DNA of 64,000 bases, from NCBI GenBank assembly GCA_905221605.1, contig CAJNDS010000513.1, forward strand, positions 772,682 through 836,681, given 5' to 3'. A program made the position numbers and the translations under genes. This DNA is from Symbiodinium natans (taxonomy: Eukaryota; Sar; Dinophyceae; Suessiales; Symbiodiniaceae). Shown here piece after piece: positions 1-11,905 of this stretch. The notes under the pieces were generated by a model. It had not been told where the DNA came from, did no database searches, and was given only the letters and a program-made list of their open reading frames with translations. How positions within the stretch are numbered: the stretch's first letter is position 1; every line of letters begins with the position of its first letter.

Positions 1-50
1 GTCCCAGAACATCTCGGAACTGAACTTGAAGCCTTTCTTCCAGGTGACAA

Positions 51-3000
51 TGTTCTGGCACGTGCTAGAGAAGCTGTAGGCTCTGAGAGCCTCATAGCCA
101 AGCGTTCTGCGGCTTTCATGCCACTCAGCTTTCCGCAGGCATTCCCGAATCGGAAGAGGAGTACTCTTGCTGGCTGGGGCCGCAGAAAACTTCCCCAGCG
201 ATCCTTTGCATCACAGAAGTGTCACAGCGTTTGAACTTGACAGCCTTCGGCTGGTTGGCTGCTTAAGGTCAGAGGTGAAAGCTAGGAAGTGAGGTAGGGT
301 GGGGTTGGCAAGGTTCCAGCATCGGTCCTGGGAGGTAACGTGGTGCCGGTGCCGGGCAGACTGGCACACTAACAGTGGTGTAACTTGTCATGGAGACGAG
401 GCTTCGGATGCAGAGCAGAACAGGCATTTTATGGTGTCGTGCCGTCGCCTCAAAGTCTTTTCCCATATGGAAGTGGTCTCTTTGCACCGGACCAAGCAGG
501 CAATCCAATCTCCCACGGCCCAGCTTGAGAACGTAGGGTTCGGAAGAATTCTGATGTGTGTGGGCTAAGATGCAAATCGCCGTCAGAAAGATTGCGGTTC
601 AAGACCATCCTCCTCATCCTTCTTTGAAGAAGTTTGTTCCCGCAGCTTGTTTGTTCAGTGTCCTCAGACTGCTGTGCTGGATTCTGTTGCGGTCCAACTG
701 CAGGCTGGATTCAGAGTGTCAGAGTGCACATGACATCCGTGGCAGGTTGAGTCGCTACGGTTTGAAGCAGCCATTGGTGTAGCAACCTCAGAGACTGACA
801 CTGTAGACTGCGCCTGGAGTTCCAGAAGTCACACTCCTGCAATCTGGTGCATAGGTTCTGATCGTCCTGAATGGAATCATCTCTGGCATGGATGCCATGT
901 ACAAGCCCGATGAGGAAAGGCCAGGCAATCTGCCAAACATTGAGATGCCTTCGGGGGGCTGGGGGGGGGGTGGGGGGTTGGGGGGGGGGGGAGGCATAGG
1001 CCGCAAACAAAGGCGAACGTGTTTATCTGAACCAGTCCCAAGCTGCGTGCCGCTGTGTCGCGGCCTACAGTAGCCTCTGAAATTGAAGAGAGAGACAAAA
1101 CACATGGGGGAGGCAGACTCCTCGCACCCAAACTTTGGGGATCTTGGGGGCAGGTGCCTACAGCCCTGACCCCGTACCCCAAGAAAGAAGCGACGACAGA
1201 AACAAGCCACGAAACAAACATCAACAGCGTTAAGACATGAAGCCGGCGTGTTAGCTAACATCTGCATCATCTGCTGATCTTAGAGCTACTGTCTTTTAGC
1301 TTCTTTGCAGGCCCATCGTAGTGAGTAGGAAGTGCGACTTGTTCAGCAGTTCAGCCGGAGAATGATGTCAGAACGCAGAGCATTATTTGAGACGCATGTC
1401 CTCGGACCGCACGTGCAGGGCAGCATTCATCACTTGGGCCGAAAATTTCTTTGTGGTGGTCTTTGTCTTGGAGTGCCCCCTGAAGCGGAGTTTGTCAAGA
1501 TTGAAATTCCAAGCGCTGACCAAAGAGTAAAAGCGGTATTTCATGCCTCCAGGTACTTCTTGCGATTGCGTGCAAACACATGGGCCTCTTGACTCACATC
1601 CGCCTTGAGATGTTGGCAGATGTTGGCAGTCCCATGACACAGACAACTTGAGCAGCTGGCATTCGTTTCGCGATGCCGAGGTGTTTGTTTTTGAGCCCAT
1701 GCTGCTTGGATGCAAGCACCTGTCCGCACTCCGCTCTGCATTGCTTGCTTTCCCGAAAGACAGCCTCAGGAACATGTTTGATACCTTTGTGGTTTGGATT
1801 ACCGGCGTCCTGGTCGTTTGGATCCTGGAGCCAAGTGGGGTCTGGGACCAAGACTCGCAGAAGTGGGTGGCCTGTTTTTGCAAGCGTTTGCAAGCTGCAG
1901 CCGGAACTCCAAGATTACGTTCGACCCCTTGCGGCGTTTGGCTGCGCTGCGAGCCACGGCCTCACACAAAGATAAGGCTTTTCACGGAGCTGTTCATACA
2001 ACCCGGTTAGAACGCTGCCTTTAAGGGCCTTAACGCTGTCCCCCTCTGCCTCTAGCCCCAGCCTCTCTTGTGTGGATTCGATGTCTGTCGCCGGCGCAGA
2101 GTCTTCGCCTGCGCAGATTAGATTCTGGCATGTACTTTGTCAAACCGAACAGTGACAATCACAGCAACTGGTCTTGCTTGCGCTGATCGCAGAACGCAGC
2201 CTTCGTCTTCCTTTGTAACAGGTTGTGGGAGTTGTTGGGAAAGCTTGAAAACTAGCCGACGCCACACGATGTTCCAACTAAAGTGGGATAGAAGGCCTTG
2301 CTGGTAGCATACTTAGCTTTACCATACTCTGGCTCTATCTGGCTCTATCTGGCTCTGCAAAATCACGAAGATTTACGAACCCCACACGCGACGGCAGTTG
2401 CCGGCAAGGAATTGTGTCGTCTGGCTTTGAAGGACGATGCCAATGTGAGAGACGCAGATGTTGATGGTCAATGAATGCTAATACCAGAACCCCAAACATC
2501 GAAACTCGTACATGAAGGCATTCGACGCAGCGTACATGCCATGAACATCACGGTGCCCGGCGGAAGTTCGTCGGGCTAAGTCTGGCCTGTCGCAGTGCGT
2601 TAAAGTGTCGGAAGCCAGTTGGGCGAAGCAACTGTACAGTGGTTTAGCGCTTGATCCGCGCAAGCAGCGCTCCGCACAGGTGCCGTTGTTTTTCAAAATC
2701 TGTCCAAATAGTGGTAGATTACTCTTGACAGTTATTTCATGCAGTGTGACGGTAGCTTTGCTTTTACCTTGGGTTCTCGGCTAGACCTTGTTTTGGTTCT
2801 GGTGGCGGTGCTGCTCTGGCTCAAATTCAGAGATGCTGCACATCTTGCCAGGTGCTGCGTCTGGGTCGCTTGGCACGTGCGGTCAGAACAAAACCCATGT
2901 CTGGCTCTCAGATGTACACAAATGAAAGGCCGCGGCGGAAAGTGAAAAACCAGTCAGTTCACCGGACGCTCTCTACCCATGGCAGGTTCCACGAGTTGTG

Positions 3001-6000
3001 GATGCTTGTAAGCGGCGTCCTGGAATGCCTACCGCCATTGGCCTTAGATAGTTTTGTTCTTGCAAAAATGGTGTACACACATGGAAGCAGGCTACTGTTT
3101 TGGTCAATGGTGATCATCGCGATCGTGCACTTTATGTGCCCCCCCCCTATGTTGCCCAAGCCAGCCGAAGCTTGTCCGAAGTTATCCGAAGCCCAGCCAG
3201 ACCGCAAAGCTGGCGCGGCAGGTTCGCGGTGGCGATGATGGAGATCATCACGAAAGCGGACGTGTTCTACAAGCACCCGACAGTCGAATATTAGTGGAAC
3301 TCTGCTCGTTTGAAACAGTACCTGGCATGCTGTCTTTCTCTAATTACCGTCCTTGGGGATGAGTGCGATGAGATTAATTGATGAATTGTGTTTGCTTGCC
3401 TGTCTGTGTGTGCAAAGTCTAGTTGCACTCCGTGCCAGCTTCCCCACCTTGGCCTATTCCATGTTTACACTGTCTGGGCCTCGAAGTTGCATGTATTGAG
3501 AAGTCACACCGGCTTGGTTCGAATTGCGCAGCGATTTGGACATGACTTCTTCAGTTTAGAGCATGATGAGCATAAGAGTAGTGCAGTGTGGGATGGGTGC
3601 TTTCCCAGCAAACATCTACAAGTAGCCAAGTAGCTTAAGGCAAAGTGGGGTGCGCTGTGCAGGGTTGTAGCATCAACCACAGAATCTACAGTGTCTTCTT
3701 GTCTTCGGTTGCCTAATGAACGGTGAAGTGTCAAGGTTCCAGTTCATGACCTTTGACAGCTGGGCGGGACCTGCAAGGCCGTGTTGTTCCGTGGCCGGTT
3801 GAAGCATGATGCACACTGTGCCAGACCTGCTTGAAGATGTATTTTGCGGGGTAGCGTGGCAGGGACATCATAGCGGTCATGCCAGAAGCGGCGTGATGCC
3901 AAGAGTTTGGAGTGTGCGACAACGCAACCAAGTGCATTCAAATTTAGTAGGATGGCAGGCGGCCCTCATTCTCTTCTTCCTGGGTGTGGCCGGAATCGTG
4001 CTTTTCAACCTGATGACAGCGATTGTTGGGTTCTTGGCCACTAGCAGAGTCTGCGCAAGTGCAAGTTTTTGTAATTGCTGCCGTCGGAATGCTTGGAGGT
4101 GTCGTGCTTACAGAATACTGTCGAGCTTGGCAGATGTGGCATCTTCATCAACCGTTGGAGGTGTTGATCGCCAGAAACGTGCTGGAACATAGCCCATTCC
4201 AAGGACATCTGCGACACTCCCTACTTGTAGCATCAAGTTTGGACCGGTGCTGGATTCGGGATATGTATGCAGCATTAAAACACAGAGTTAGGTCTTCATG
4301 TTTGATAAGCAAAGCCACGCGGAGCACTTCATCACAGCAAGAGGATGCAGAAGGCATAGGTGTACTTGAGAAGCGGCCCAATAGGAACGTGCTTTCCATT
4401 TAACGTTAGCTATATCCTTCTGGTTTTCAGGCGTTTTCTTAGTGTTTTTGCATTGGGTTTCAGCGTATTCTTGTGCACGCTGAAGAACTCTTTCAACTTT
4501 CACGTGATGCAAGGGGTGTCTCCCGTCACCTGAGAAGAAAGGGACATCTGGGACAAAGCACAACACTGCGGACGACAACTACCGATATCTCTGTCAGCAC
4601 TTCTTCTAAGGCCAGTTTGTGACGAAGATTTTCTGTACTGATGCTATCTTTGCTCCGGTATTTGTTCTATTGCTACTCTACCATGGTCGCTACAGTTGCC
4701 GTGTCTCTATTGTTGCTTCTTTTCCTTCTTGCGATGCTACAGTTGTGCTTGCCTGCCAAGAGTCTTGTAGCTATCCTACTGCATGTACTGTAGCTACTCG
4801 TGCGTACATGCGTTGCTGCGCCACGAGACCATGGTCGTCCTCGCCTCGGATCTCGAAACAGCCGACGTTCTCGAAACCTTGGCTCGCTCAACACATTGAA
4901 GCAAATTGACAGACAGCAACATCCAGCAAAGTGCTGCAAGCTCAGCTCGTCACATGTCCATCTGCAACAAGATGGGGCTCCATGCAACTCTCAGGCTGGT
5001 TCCAAAAGCTGATGTAGTCGTAAGCCGCATAAGAAACAGCAAGCAAGGCACGAGTGACAAAACAAAGGGGGCAGGTGACTAAACAGCCCTAACATTCGCT
5101 CTCCCAAGAAGGAAACAACACATGTTAGTTGAGGTCGTCAAGAACGCCTTTGACGCAGCTGAAGCTGATGAAGAAGCGAAAGCACAACAGCAGGCATCCC
5201 TGTGTAAGTTCACGGCAGTCTCGGTATCGTGTCAGCAGCTTGGTGATGTTGCCAGGTCCAAAACCAAGCCACAATGGCAGCGGACCTGCGGACCATGTTT
5301 CAGGTAGCGCAGATTTCAGCCGCGTACAGTCATAGAGAGCGATGAGCGCCCAGAAGAGGCGCTCGATGAAGACGGCAGTGGCACCCTGACCCGGGAAGAG
5401 TTCACTGATGTCTACCTGGCATGCGTTGACAAGCGTTAACAACCGTGAAATCCTCTGCGACTTTACATGATCTCCCACCTTACTTCACTTCACTTGTGAA
5501 GTCATGTTCGCAGGTGCTTGATGATGTCATGTTCATTCGACACATGAAAAAGTCGGGAGCCCTGTGCGTCCAGGGTGGGTCCAAGGTTCCCCGCAGCACG
5601 TGGAGTTGTCAGGTTGGACATTGATTTGGAAGAGCTGCCCGACATTTTCGATATCCTGGTGGGCAAAAACACTTGTGCCCAGGGAGGCTCCAAATCTATG
5701 CTTGTCAGGATGATGGAGATGGCAACATCACCACGGAGGAGCTCCGTCCCCAGTGCAAGTTGCACCGTTCCTGCAGGGCTCAGGGCCATTGGCATGGCGC
5801 TGTCCGTGGTGCTGCGATGCCGATGCCTGTCTGCCCATGCTGGCAAGGTTCTGCATGGGCTTGACTCGGCTACAAGGTGTAGCCATGAGCCATCGCCTCA
5901 ACATGCCGGGATGTATTCTGGAGCCTGTTCTGTGTGACTTCCTGTGACCCGTGTCGGTGGAGGTCGCGATATGTTGAGATGTACCTCGCGCAATATGCAG

Positions 6001-6370
6001 CTGAACAACCTCTTTGCTCAAGTGTCTGAGTGCATGGGCGTCAAGGCCGAGCTTGAAACCATGAGATTGCGAATGAAGTATTGAGCTCTGCCATGCGTTC
6101 TTCAGATCTGCGCAGATCTGCGGGGTATGCCAGGTTGACAAGACACTGGGCATGATGGAAATGAGTATGGAAGCAACGCACGAGAACCTGGCTGGGCACT
6201 TGGAACTGCCCACGACGCATGTCGACGCATGTTAGACATGCCGTGACATGCCATGGCTTTGGAGATGTTTGTTTTGCACGAGACTTTCCGTTGTTGCCAG
6301 GTGGAGTTGCAGCAGATGACAGCGGAAGTGCTGAAGAAGCTGGAACAGGCTCATATCTGCGACCTTTTTG
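51..6370 (+). CDS. Voltage-gated cation channel (single six-helix domain) with C-terminal EF-hands, many exons
   Basis: Likely a plasma- or organelle-membrane cation channel gated by voltage and modulated by Ca2+. Exon pieces appear in family order: a pre-S1 fragment near 51-92 (VTMFWHVLEKL); an S2-like helix at 1441-1473 (ENFFVVVFVLE); S3 near 1752-1833 (NMFDTFVVWITGVLVVWIL); an arginine-rich S4 from 2852 (LRLGRLARAVR) after an AG; the S4-S5 linker at ~2984-3027 (FHELWMLVSGVLE); S5 at ~3091-3132 (LLFWSMVIIAIVHFM); a pore-helix-like piece near 3445-3475; S6 at ~3952-4027 (LFFLGVAGIVLFNLMTAIV) joining in frame to 5127 onward (EVVKNAFDAAEADEEAKAQQ). EF-hand 1 lies at ~5358-5412 (DEDGSGTLTREE, all ligand positions present). 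EF-hand 2 is at ~5710-5745 (DDGDGNITTEEL). Helical tail exons follow at ~5990-6065, ~6133-6205 and ~6301-6360. S1 and the selectivity filter were not confidently located, so ion selectivity is unknown. The start may lie upstream of the window and the stop was not fixed. Confidence 0.7.
958..1000. repeat. G-rich homopolymer tract inside channel-gene intron
   Basis: Runs of 6-11 G broken by single T or A bases. It creates proline/glycine-rich artefact frames on both strands. It lies between the pre-S1 and S2 pieces of the channel gene and is read as intronic. Confidence 0.8.
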
Positions 6371-6612
6371 GATAAGCCTCACACTTCATTCTCTGACAAT
6401 CCGCGCAGTAGGCTGGACTTCACAGAGCTGCTCGCGCCTCAACGTGAATTTCCTGGATTTGGGACACTGGCGGCTTTTGCGCATCCCGTGCTTTGATTAA
6501 AGCCGTGAGAAGTTCTGCAACAACATGAGATGCACGCCGAAGCTGCTGTAGAATTTTCTTGTTGAACATGTCCTGGTGGTGTTGTAGAGGTACGAATTGG
6601 AGACAGTGCATT

Positions 6613-6617
6613 GTTGG

Positions 6618-6675
<58 letters not shown>
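6613..6675. repeat. Hexanucleotide microsatellite, TGCTGT-type
   Basis: About ten tandem copies of a six-base unit (TGTTGC and its rotations). It translates as poly-Leu/Ala/Val in different frames, so the short frames across it are artefacts. Confidence 0.9.
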
Positions 6676-6732
6676 ATTACTGGTGGCGCTGTTGGTGAAT
6701 ATGGTACTGAAAGCGCGCGGTTCTTTGTGCGG

Positions 6733-6844
6733 CTGCTGCTGCCGCTGCTGCGGCTGCCGCTGCCGCTGCCGCTGCTGCCGCTGCCGCTGCCGCTGCTGCC
6801 GCTGCCGCTGCCGCTGCTGCCGCCGCCGCCGCTGCTGCTGCTGT
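6733..6844. repeat. GCTGCC/GCCGCT imperfect triplet-hexamer array
   Basis: An array of GCTGCC and CCGCTG units about 110 bases long. It encodes poly-Ser/Gly, poly-Ala or poly-Leu/Pro according to frame and strand. It lies about 60 bases after the TGCTGT array, suggesting one compound expansion. Confidence 0.9.
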
Positions 6845-7649
6845 AGCTGTCATTGCGGTCGTGAACAGGAGGACAGGCTGTAACAACAGCTTGGATAACC
6901 CACTGGTAGAACAGGAACCACATGACGCTTACTAGAAGCTACGCGTTTCTCGTCAATCAGCTCCCAAACCCCAGCATGGTGAATATGGTGAATGTCACCT
7001 AATTCTGACTGAAGGTTCGCTCCACCACCGAAGGCTTGGAGGCTTGTGCTACAGCTCGTGAATGATACGGCCTTCCAGGGCCTTCCATCTGTCAGTTTGA
7101 GCTGGCGAGGAACTGTTGCCTCCCACCTTGGAAGACATTGCGCAGCAAGAGGAAGGCGGCTCGAGTCTACTAAACAATGCCTCCGGCAAGCGCCGTTCCG
7201 GCTTCAAAGTACACGCTAACGCGTGTAGCGTGCGGATCGCAGAATATCGCAGACGAAGGAAAGCCAAGTCCTTGTCACATGGTGCAGCGCCACGCATGTC
7301 ACGAGTTTTGGAGGCAGGGGCATGGACGGGGCTTGATGGGGCTCCGAGGCCCGGGAGAGGTTTGTGGGTGTCGGAGGTTCGGCATCCTTTTTCGTGCTTT
7401 TTTGGCGCGGACAAGCCGGAAGCCTCTCTCACACCACAAACATCCAAACCCAGGCTGGTTAGTCTTTTTACTAGCCCCGAAAGCTCCGGCGCCAAGCATC
7501 ATGCGATATCGTACCCTAGTGGTGGGATCGGAATCGTGTTGTTACAAAGACACCTTGCTCCCAAGTTGACCACACAACGACCAGACGATTGAGAGTATAT
7601 CTTATATAAGCAAAATAATTAGCTAATTAAATACATACATAGATAAATA

Positions 7650-7702
7650 AATAAATGCAAAAGAGACAAATAATATATACATATATGTATATATATATAT
7701 AT
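7650..7702. repeat. AT-rich TA/TATG microsatellite
   Basis: Alternating AT and ATACAT units ending in ATATATATAT. This is non-coding, with no associated gene signal. Confidence 0.8.
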
Positions 7703-8029
7703 GACATGATGATGGCATGATACCATCGGTATGCTAGCCGTGTCTTTAAAGCGGGTCCTGGCGTGCAGAAGCCGCACGACAAGCAGATTTGGCCAGATTT
7801 GGCCGCCCGACCAGCAGCAGAAGTCGTCGCCTTGGTTTGACAAGCGCTTGGTTCAGTCCTTACCACCTATGGGTCCACCAACTGGCCCATGATGCCCAGG
7901 TATGAAGCAAAACATGCAGCGTTCGCCTTAAGACAGCGGTGTCATGGCGGAGTGCTGACAAGGAAGCATGTTTTCATCCATGTACCAACAACCACAGCAT
8001 GCACATGCTCATGAACAATGCGCGCGCGC

Positions 8030-8330
8030 ACGCGAGTGTGCATGTGCGCGTGCGTCTGCGTGTGCGTGTGCGTGTGCGTGTGGGTGTCGGTGCGGGTGTG
8101 GGTGTGTGGATGGATGGATGGATGGGTGGGTGGATGGATGGATGGATGGATGGATGGCGCACGCGTGCGCGTGCGGGTGCGGGTGCTTGTGCTCTGCGTG
8201 TGCGTGTGGGTGCGGGTGCCGGTGTGGGTGTGGGTGTGTGTGGATGGATGGATGGTGGGCGGGCGGGTGGGCGGGCGGGTGGGCGGGCGGGTGTGGTGGG
8301 CGGGTGGGCAGGCAGGTGGTTGGGTTGGTA
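8030..8330. repeat. Compound minisatellite (GTGTGC / GGAT / GGGC units)
   Basis: Three nested unit types run one after another: GTGCGT/GTGTGC at 8035-8105, GGAT tetramers at 8107-8153 and again near 8241-8255, and GGGCGGGCGGGT-like units at 8257-8310. The first class recurs between the GGAT blocks. A strongly G-biased strand keeps several long but meaningless reading frames open on both strands. It is classed as repeat, not gene. Confidence 0.9.
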
Positions 8331-9146
8331 TGTGAGATCGTGCCTGCACATGCGCGTGCCTACACGCGCCGGCGTGTGCGCGCACACGTGCAAGCACGCT
8401 TGGGCTCGTAAGGGCTCGTGCGGCGCGTGCTTGCGGGCGTGCGCGTGTGCGAGGGACTGGATGACTGGATTTCGTGAAAACGTGCCTGCTTCGTCCCACC
8501 CTGAACTGTGTGGAGGATGTGGAGGCAGCTCAGTCTGGGGCAGCATGTGCTGGAACCTACCCCTTCGCGACATCATCTCGTTTGCTTTCGCTTGTTCCAT
8601 TCCCAGTGTCTGGTGCAAGTTGGCAAGAACTGGATCATGTCACCCTCATCCATGACGTTTGATGTTGATGTTGTCCTGTCACAGTTATAAGTTTCTTACT
8701 CAAGCCGTACCTTGGTGCCTCATCGCTGTTGGTTTAGCATCGCAGCATCCGCTCCGGTGAATCATTTTTCCATGGAGCAGCCTACGTTAGAGCAAGTGAC
8801 GTGCAATATGTGGCATTATACAGTGTGTGCTGCAAGTGGTTAGCAAGTGGCATTGCAAGTGTAGCCAACATTGCTTCGAGAAGCGCAGCATGGAAAGATG
8901 CAAGCTTTCTTGACGAGCATGTAGCACAACCTTCAGTACACCAACGTATATCACTGTGAAAAGCATCACCCATCCATCTTCTACCTCCACTCTTTCCTAT
9001 TTTTGAGCAAGAACTGCGTATGTTATTGTGCCGATTGGTGGTATCCATTACAGCAAACAATGTTTGCGTGCACGCCGTCTTGTGTCCACGTGCACGTGTG
9101 AGCATGCCTGCGTGAAGGCGGGCGGGTTTGGGCGCGTGCACGCACC

Positions 9147-9195
9147 TGTCTGTGTCTGTGTCTGTGTCTGTGTCTGTGTGTGTGTGTGTGTTCGC
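9147..9195. repeat. TGTGTC / TG microsatellite
   Basis: Several TGTGTC hexamers followed by (TG)n. It lies in a region where no gene was identified. Confidence 0.85.
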
Positions 9196-9229
9196 ATCCG
9201 TTGGTTGATTGCTCCGCAGTGCAAACAAG

Positions 9230-10440
9230 GCCTCGAGCAACAGCCGCCTGTCTGCAATGCACTTTTGGAAGCTGTTCAACACGCTGCCGTTCACGATCGT
9301 GCCAGGAGAACTATCCGCGCATCCCGGCAACTTGGGTCCTCACACGAAAGAAGGACCTTAAGGTTTTGTTGCCGATGGTGTGTAGCCAGCAAATCATCAG
9401 CTGGTTTTGACAGAATTGTGGCTGCGGTCAGGATCTCGAGCAGAGAAAGCAGGCGCTCCCTCAGTTTGTGAGTCTTCAATGTTTTTTGCTCATTGCCTTC
9501 GTTCGCTTGTGCCACCTTTGCCAGGAACCCAGTGAATTCCCATAAGATCCCATGAGGTTCCTTGAGCTTAAGCGGGTCTGGCCAGTCTACCAGAACGAAG
9601 CGTAATGAGGCCTTTAGAAGCCATTGGAGTATTATCTACATTCCTCTAAACAAGCAGTGAACACAACTTACAAGAAGGAAACCACAGCAAAACGAGACGA
9701 ATCAGCACGGCCTGTGCTCAGGCAATGCGAGCCCAGCAATGGGAAGATGTGGTGGGGCACCAAATCGCGCAGAATCCTCAGAGCACACGCCGCCTGAGTT
9801 CTACTGACTTTCCCACGAGGCCGCAGAGACGGTGAAGGAAGCACAGGAGCTGCCAGGCGTGAGTCGCTCAGAAGTCCAAATCCCTCCCAAGTCCCTCCTA
9901 ATTTTTGATTTAATTGCCTCCTCCACTTTTGCCAACTCTGAGGTCTTGCAGGAGTTTCAAGAAACTTGGTCTGGCTTGGAGGTCTGCATCTGGCGCCCTT
10001 TTGCCCCAGAATGTCAACTGATGCCTTTGGCCTTTGGAGGTGCAGGTTCCGCAACAGACCAGGGAAGACCGCATCGCGGCCTCCATAAAGGCACAATTTT
10101 TTCCTACAATATGCAGCTTCAACAGCAGGATGCAGGACACAGTAAGGACTACTGTGTCCCTTGAGATTTCGGCCTCAGAGGGCCAATCGAGGAGTACATC
10201 GCTAATCGTCGCTCTTTGAACTCTTTCGCTGGTGCAGTGTAATCATGTCGACTCTGCACGTATAAAGGGGGCGGTTTGAGGTCACTTTTTGGGCTCGCCC
10301 GACGGTTGTTCATGAACGGTTTCCATTGCACGAGGTCCTGGAATCCAATGTTCGGCCAGTTTTGAAGAAAAAAGGGTGTGACAGCTTCATAGAGAAAGCA
10401 GTCACTTCCCAAAAGATCACCAACATCATCTCGGCATGAA
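9230..10440 (+). CDS. Unassigned exon candidates
   Basis: Three short + strand frames look like real exons but I do not recognise the protein. A segment near 9257-9330 begins MHFWKLFNTLPFTIVPGEL. One at ~10043-10150 follows an AG and reads REDRIAASIKAQFFPTIC, a helical, charged segment. One at ~10305-10439 contains LHEVLESNVRPVLKKKGC and ends at a TGA (10437-10439). Codon use and amino-acid balance differ from the neighbouring low-complexity frames. Relative order and joining are unknown. A short AAFESAT piece near 10542 could belong to the same gene. A vague similarity to the C-terminal helical region of mRNA-decapping enhancer EDC4 was considered but is not strong enough to name it. Confidence 0.3.
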
Positions 10441-11714
10441 AGAAGCAGAAGGCAGAGGAGCTCTTTGCAATCCAGGGGGGACACTGTGGCGCTGAGTGAT
10501 TCATTTCAACAAAGCTGGCTCGAATTTTACCTGTTTGCAGGCAGCGTTTGAGAGTGCAACTGGTTCGAACAATTTGCTCGGCTTTCGGTCTGGCCCGTCA
10601 CAAGAGATGCATCCCGACCTCAGCAGCGACTAAAGACATGCTCAGACGGGCCTCAGTTTGTCTCTTTCCTTCTTCAGTCGCAACCAAGCTCCGGACTTAG
10701 CAGTCCAAATCTGCAGGGCCGACCGGACAAGGCTCCCCTCAATGTTGTTTATGCCGCCCGCATCGCCGAAAACTTTTGTGTTGACCGTCATTGATCCAGC
10801 GCAAAGGGCATCTGGGGGGATTTATGAGAATGCAAGCTCAACACTGCCCAAAGGCATACTTCGAGCTGCTTTTTTGAGTTGTTTGATCGATCGTGGTCGG
10901 TAGAAGGTTGTGGAGCCAGCAGATTCACTGTGGGCTGCACTGATCTGCAGTGTGACACGTGCTGTGACATGTCAGTGCGTGATCGTGCTGCAGTTTTGGC
11001 ACAGTAGGCATCTGCAGCCTCCGCCTCTAAATCCAGCCTGGATCTCAGCAACGATACCCATGCTTGCCCAGAATGAGAGATTATTCGAGACACAATTACC
11101 AGCTTTTTTTTGCTACTTGTGCACACCGTACGTAGAGTTTTGGACACTGCTTTGTGCTCAGATCTCCCTTACGACTGAACCCCCCCCAGAACGCGGCCGG
11201 TGTTGCCAGGCAAAACTGAGGGCGGAAAGGAGGCGCATGGGCGAGATGAAGTTAGATTCGATGCAGGGAACTTGTCACAGCTGTTTTCACAACTTGTCCG
11301 TCTTGCCGCAGGAACTGAAGTTGCCAGCAAAGCTGTGGGAACCTGACAAGCGAAGATGTGTGCAAATATGGTGAATGTTTTAGGATCCTTTCCGGAAACT
11401 TCCTGACGTGTTTTGCTTTCTAAGGCCATCGGCGCTAGCACCTCGGACGGTCCCACAGCAGGAGGAAGCTGAGGGACAGGATCAGACAACGGAAGCTTGG
11501 AGCCCAGTGCACGAAAGCTGTGAGCTGAAAATTCACTTGAGAGTTTGCAGATCCACAGTGTTAAAGATCTACAGAGCTTGAATGGAAGGAAGCGGACTCC
11601 GCTGAAAAGATCACAAAGGCGAGGCTTATTTGGCGATTGCGTACTGGATGTGCTGATCGTGTTGCTCGAATAAAAAACAGGCAGAAGCAAAAGCCTTCTA
11701 GCGTTTCAGCGCGG

Positions 11715-11905
11715 TGCATGGCAGGACATCAACAAAATGAACATCAAAGAGCTCAAGGACAGCCCTGCCAGAGAGCTGTGTTCGTTGATGCCTGTTTGTT
11801 CGGCGTTGTGTGCTGGGCGGGGCTCCGCTCTCGAATTGTCTTGAAGGAAGTTGCCGAGAGCTTGGGCTTGGAACATGAAGGACTGAAGAAGGCAACAAAG
11901 ATTCC
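11715..11905 (+). CDS. Unassigned exon candidates (helical)
   Basis: Two + strand segments after AG acceptors have exon-like composition: DINKMNIKELKDSPAREL from ~11729, and EVAESLGLEHEGLKKATK from ~11850. They could be helix-hairpin-type segments of one protein. I do not recognise the family and see no start or stop. Confidence 0.3.

Larger units (their letters stand above)
6370..9020. other. Repeat-dominated stretch with no identified gene
   Basis: After the last recognisable channel-tail exon I see mainly simple repeats, which are listed separately. One uninterrupted + frame at 7116-7592 (158 residues, start context LPPTLEDIAQQEEGGSSLLN) could hold a further exon of the channel tail, since its first 20 or so residues look codon-like, but the rest is arginine/serine-rich and matches no family I recognise. 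Nothing else in this stretch supports a gene. Confidence 0.5.

Noticed and set aside
6420-6923. Ser/Gly-rich 167-codon reverse frame
   Set aside because: Translation of the GCTGCC array.
7939-8655. Long frames on both strands through the 8 kb minisatellite
   Set aside because: Low-complexity products of GTGC/GGAT/GGGC units, open in several frames at once, with no domain.
10034-10570. Naming the 10 kb exons as EDC4
   Set aside because: Only a faint resemblance in a few helical residues; not enough to name it.
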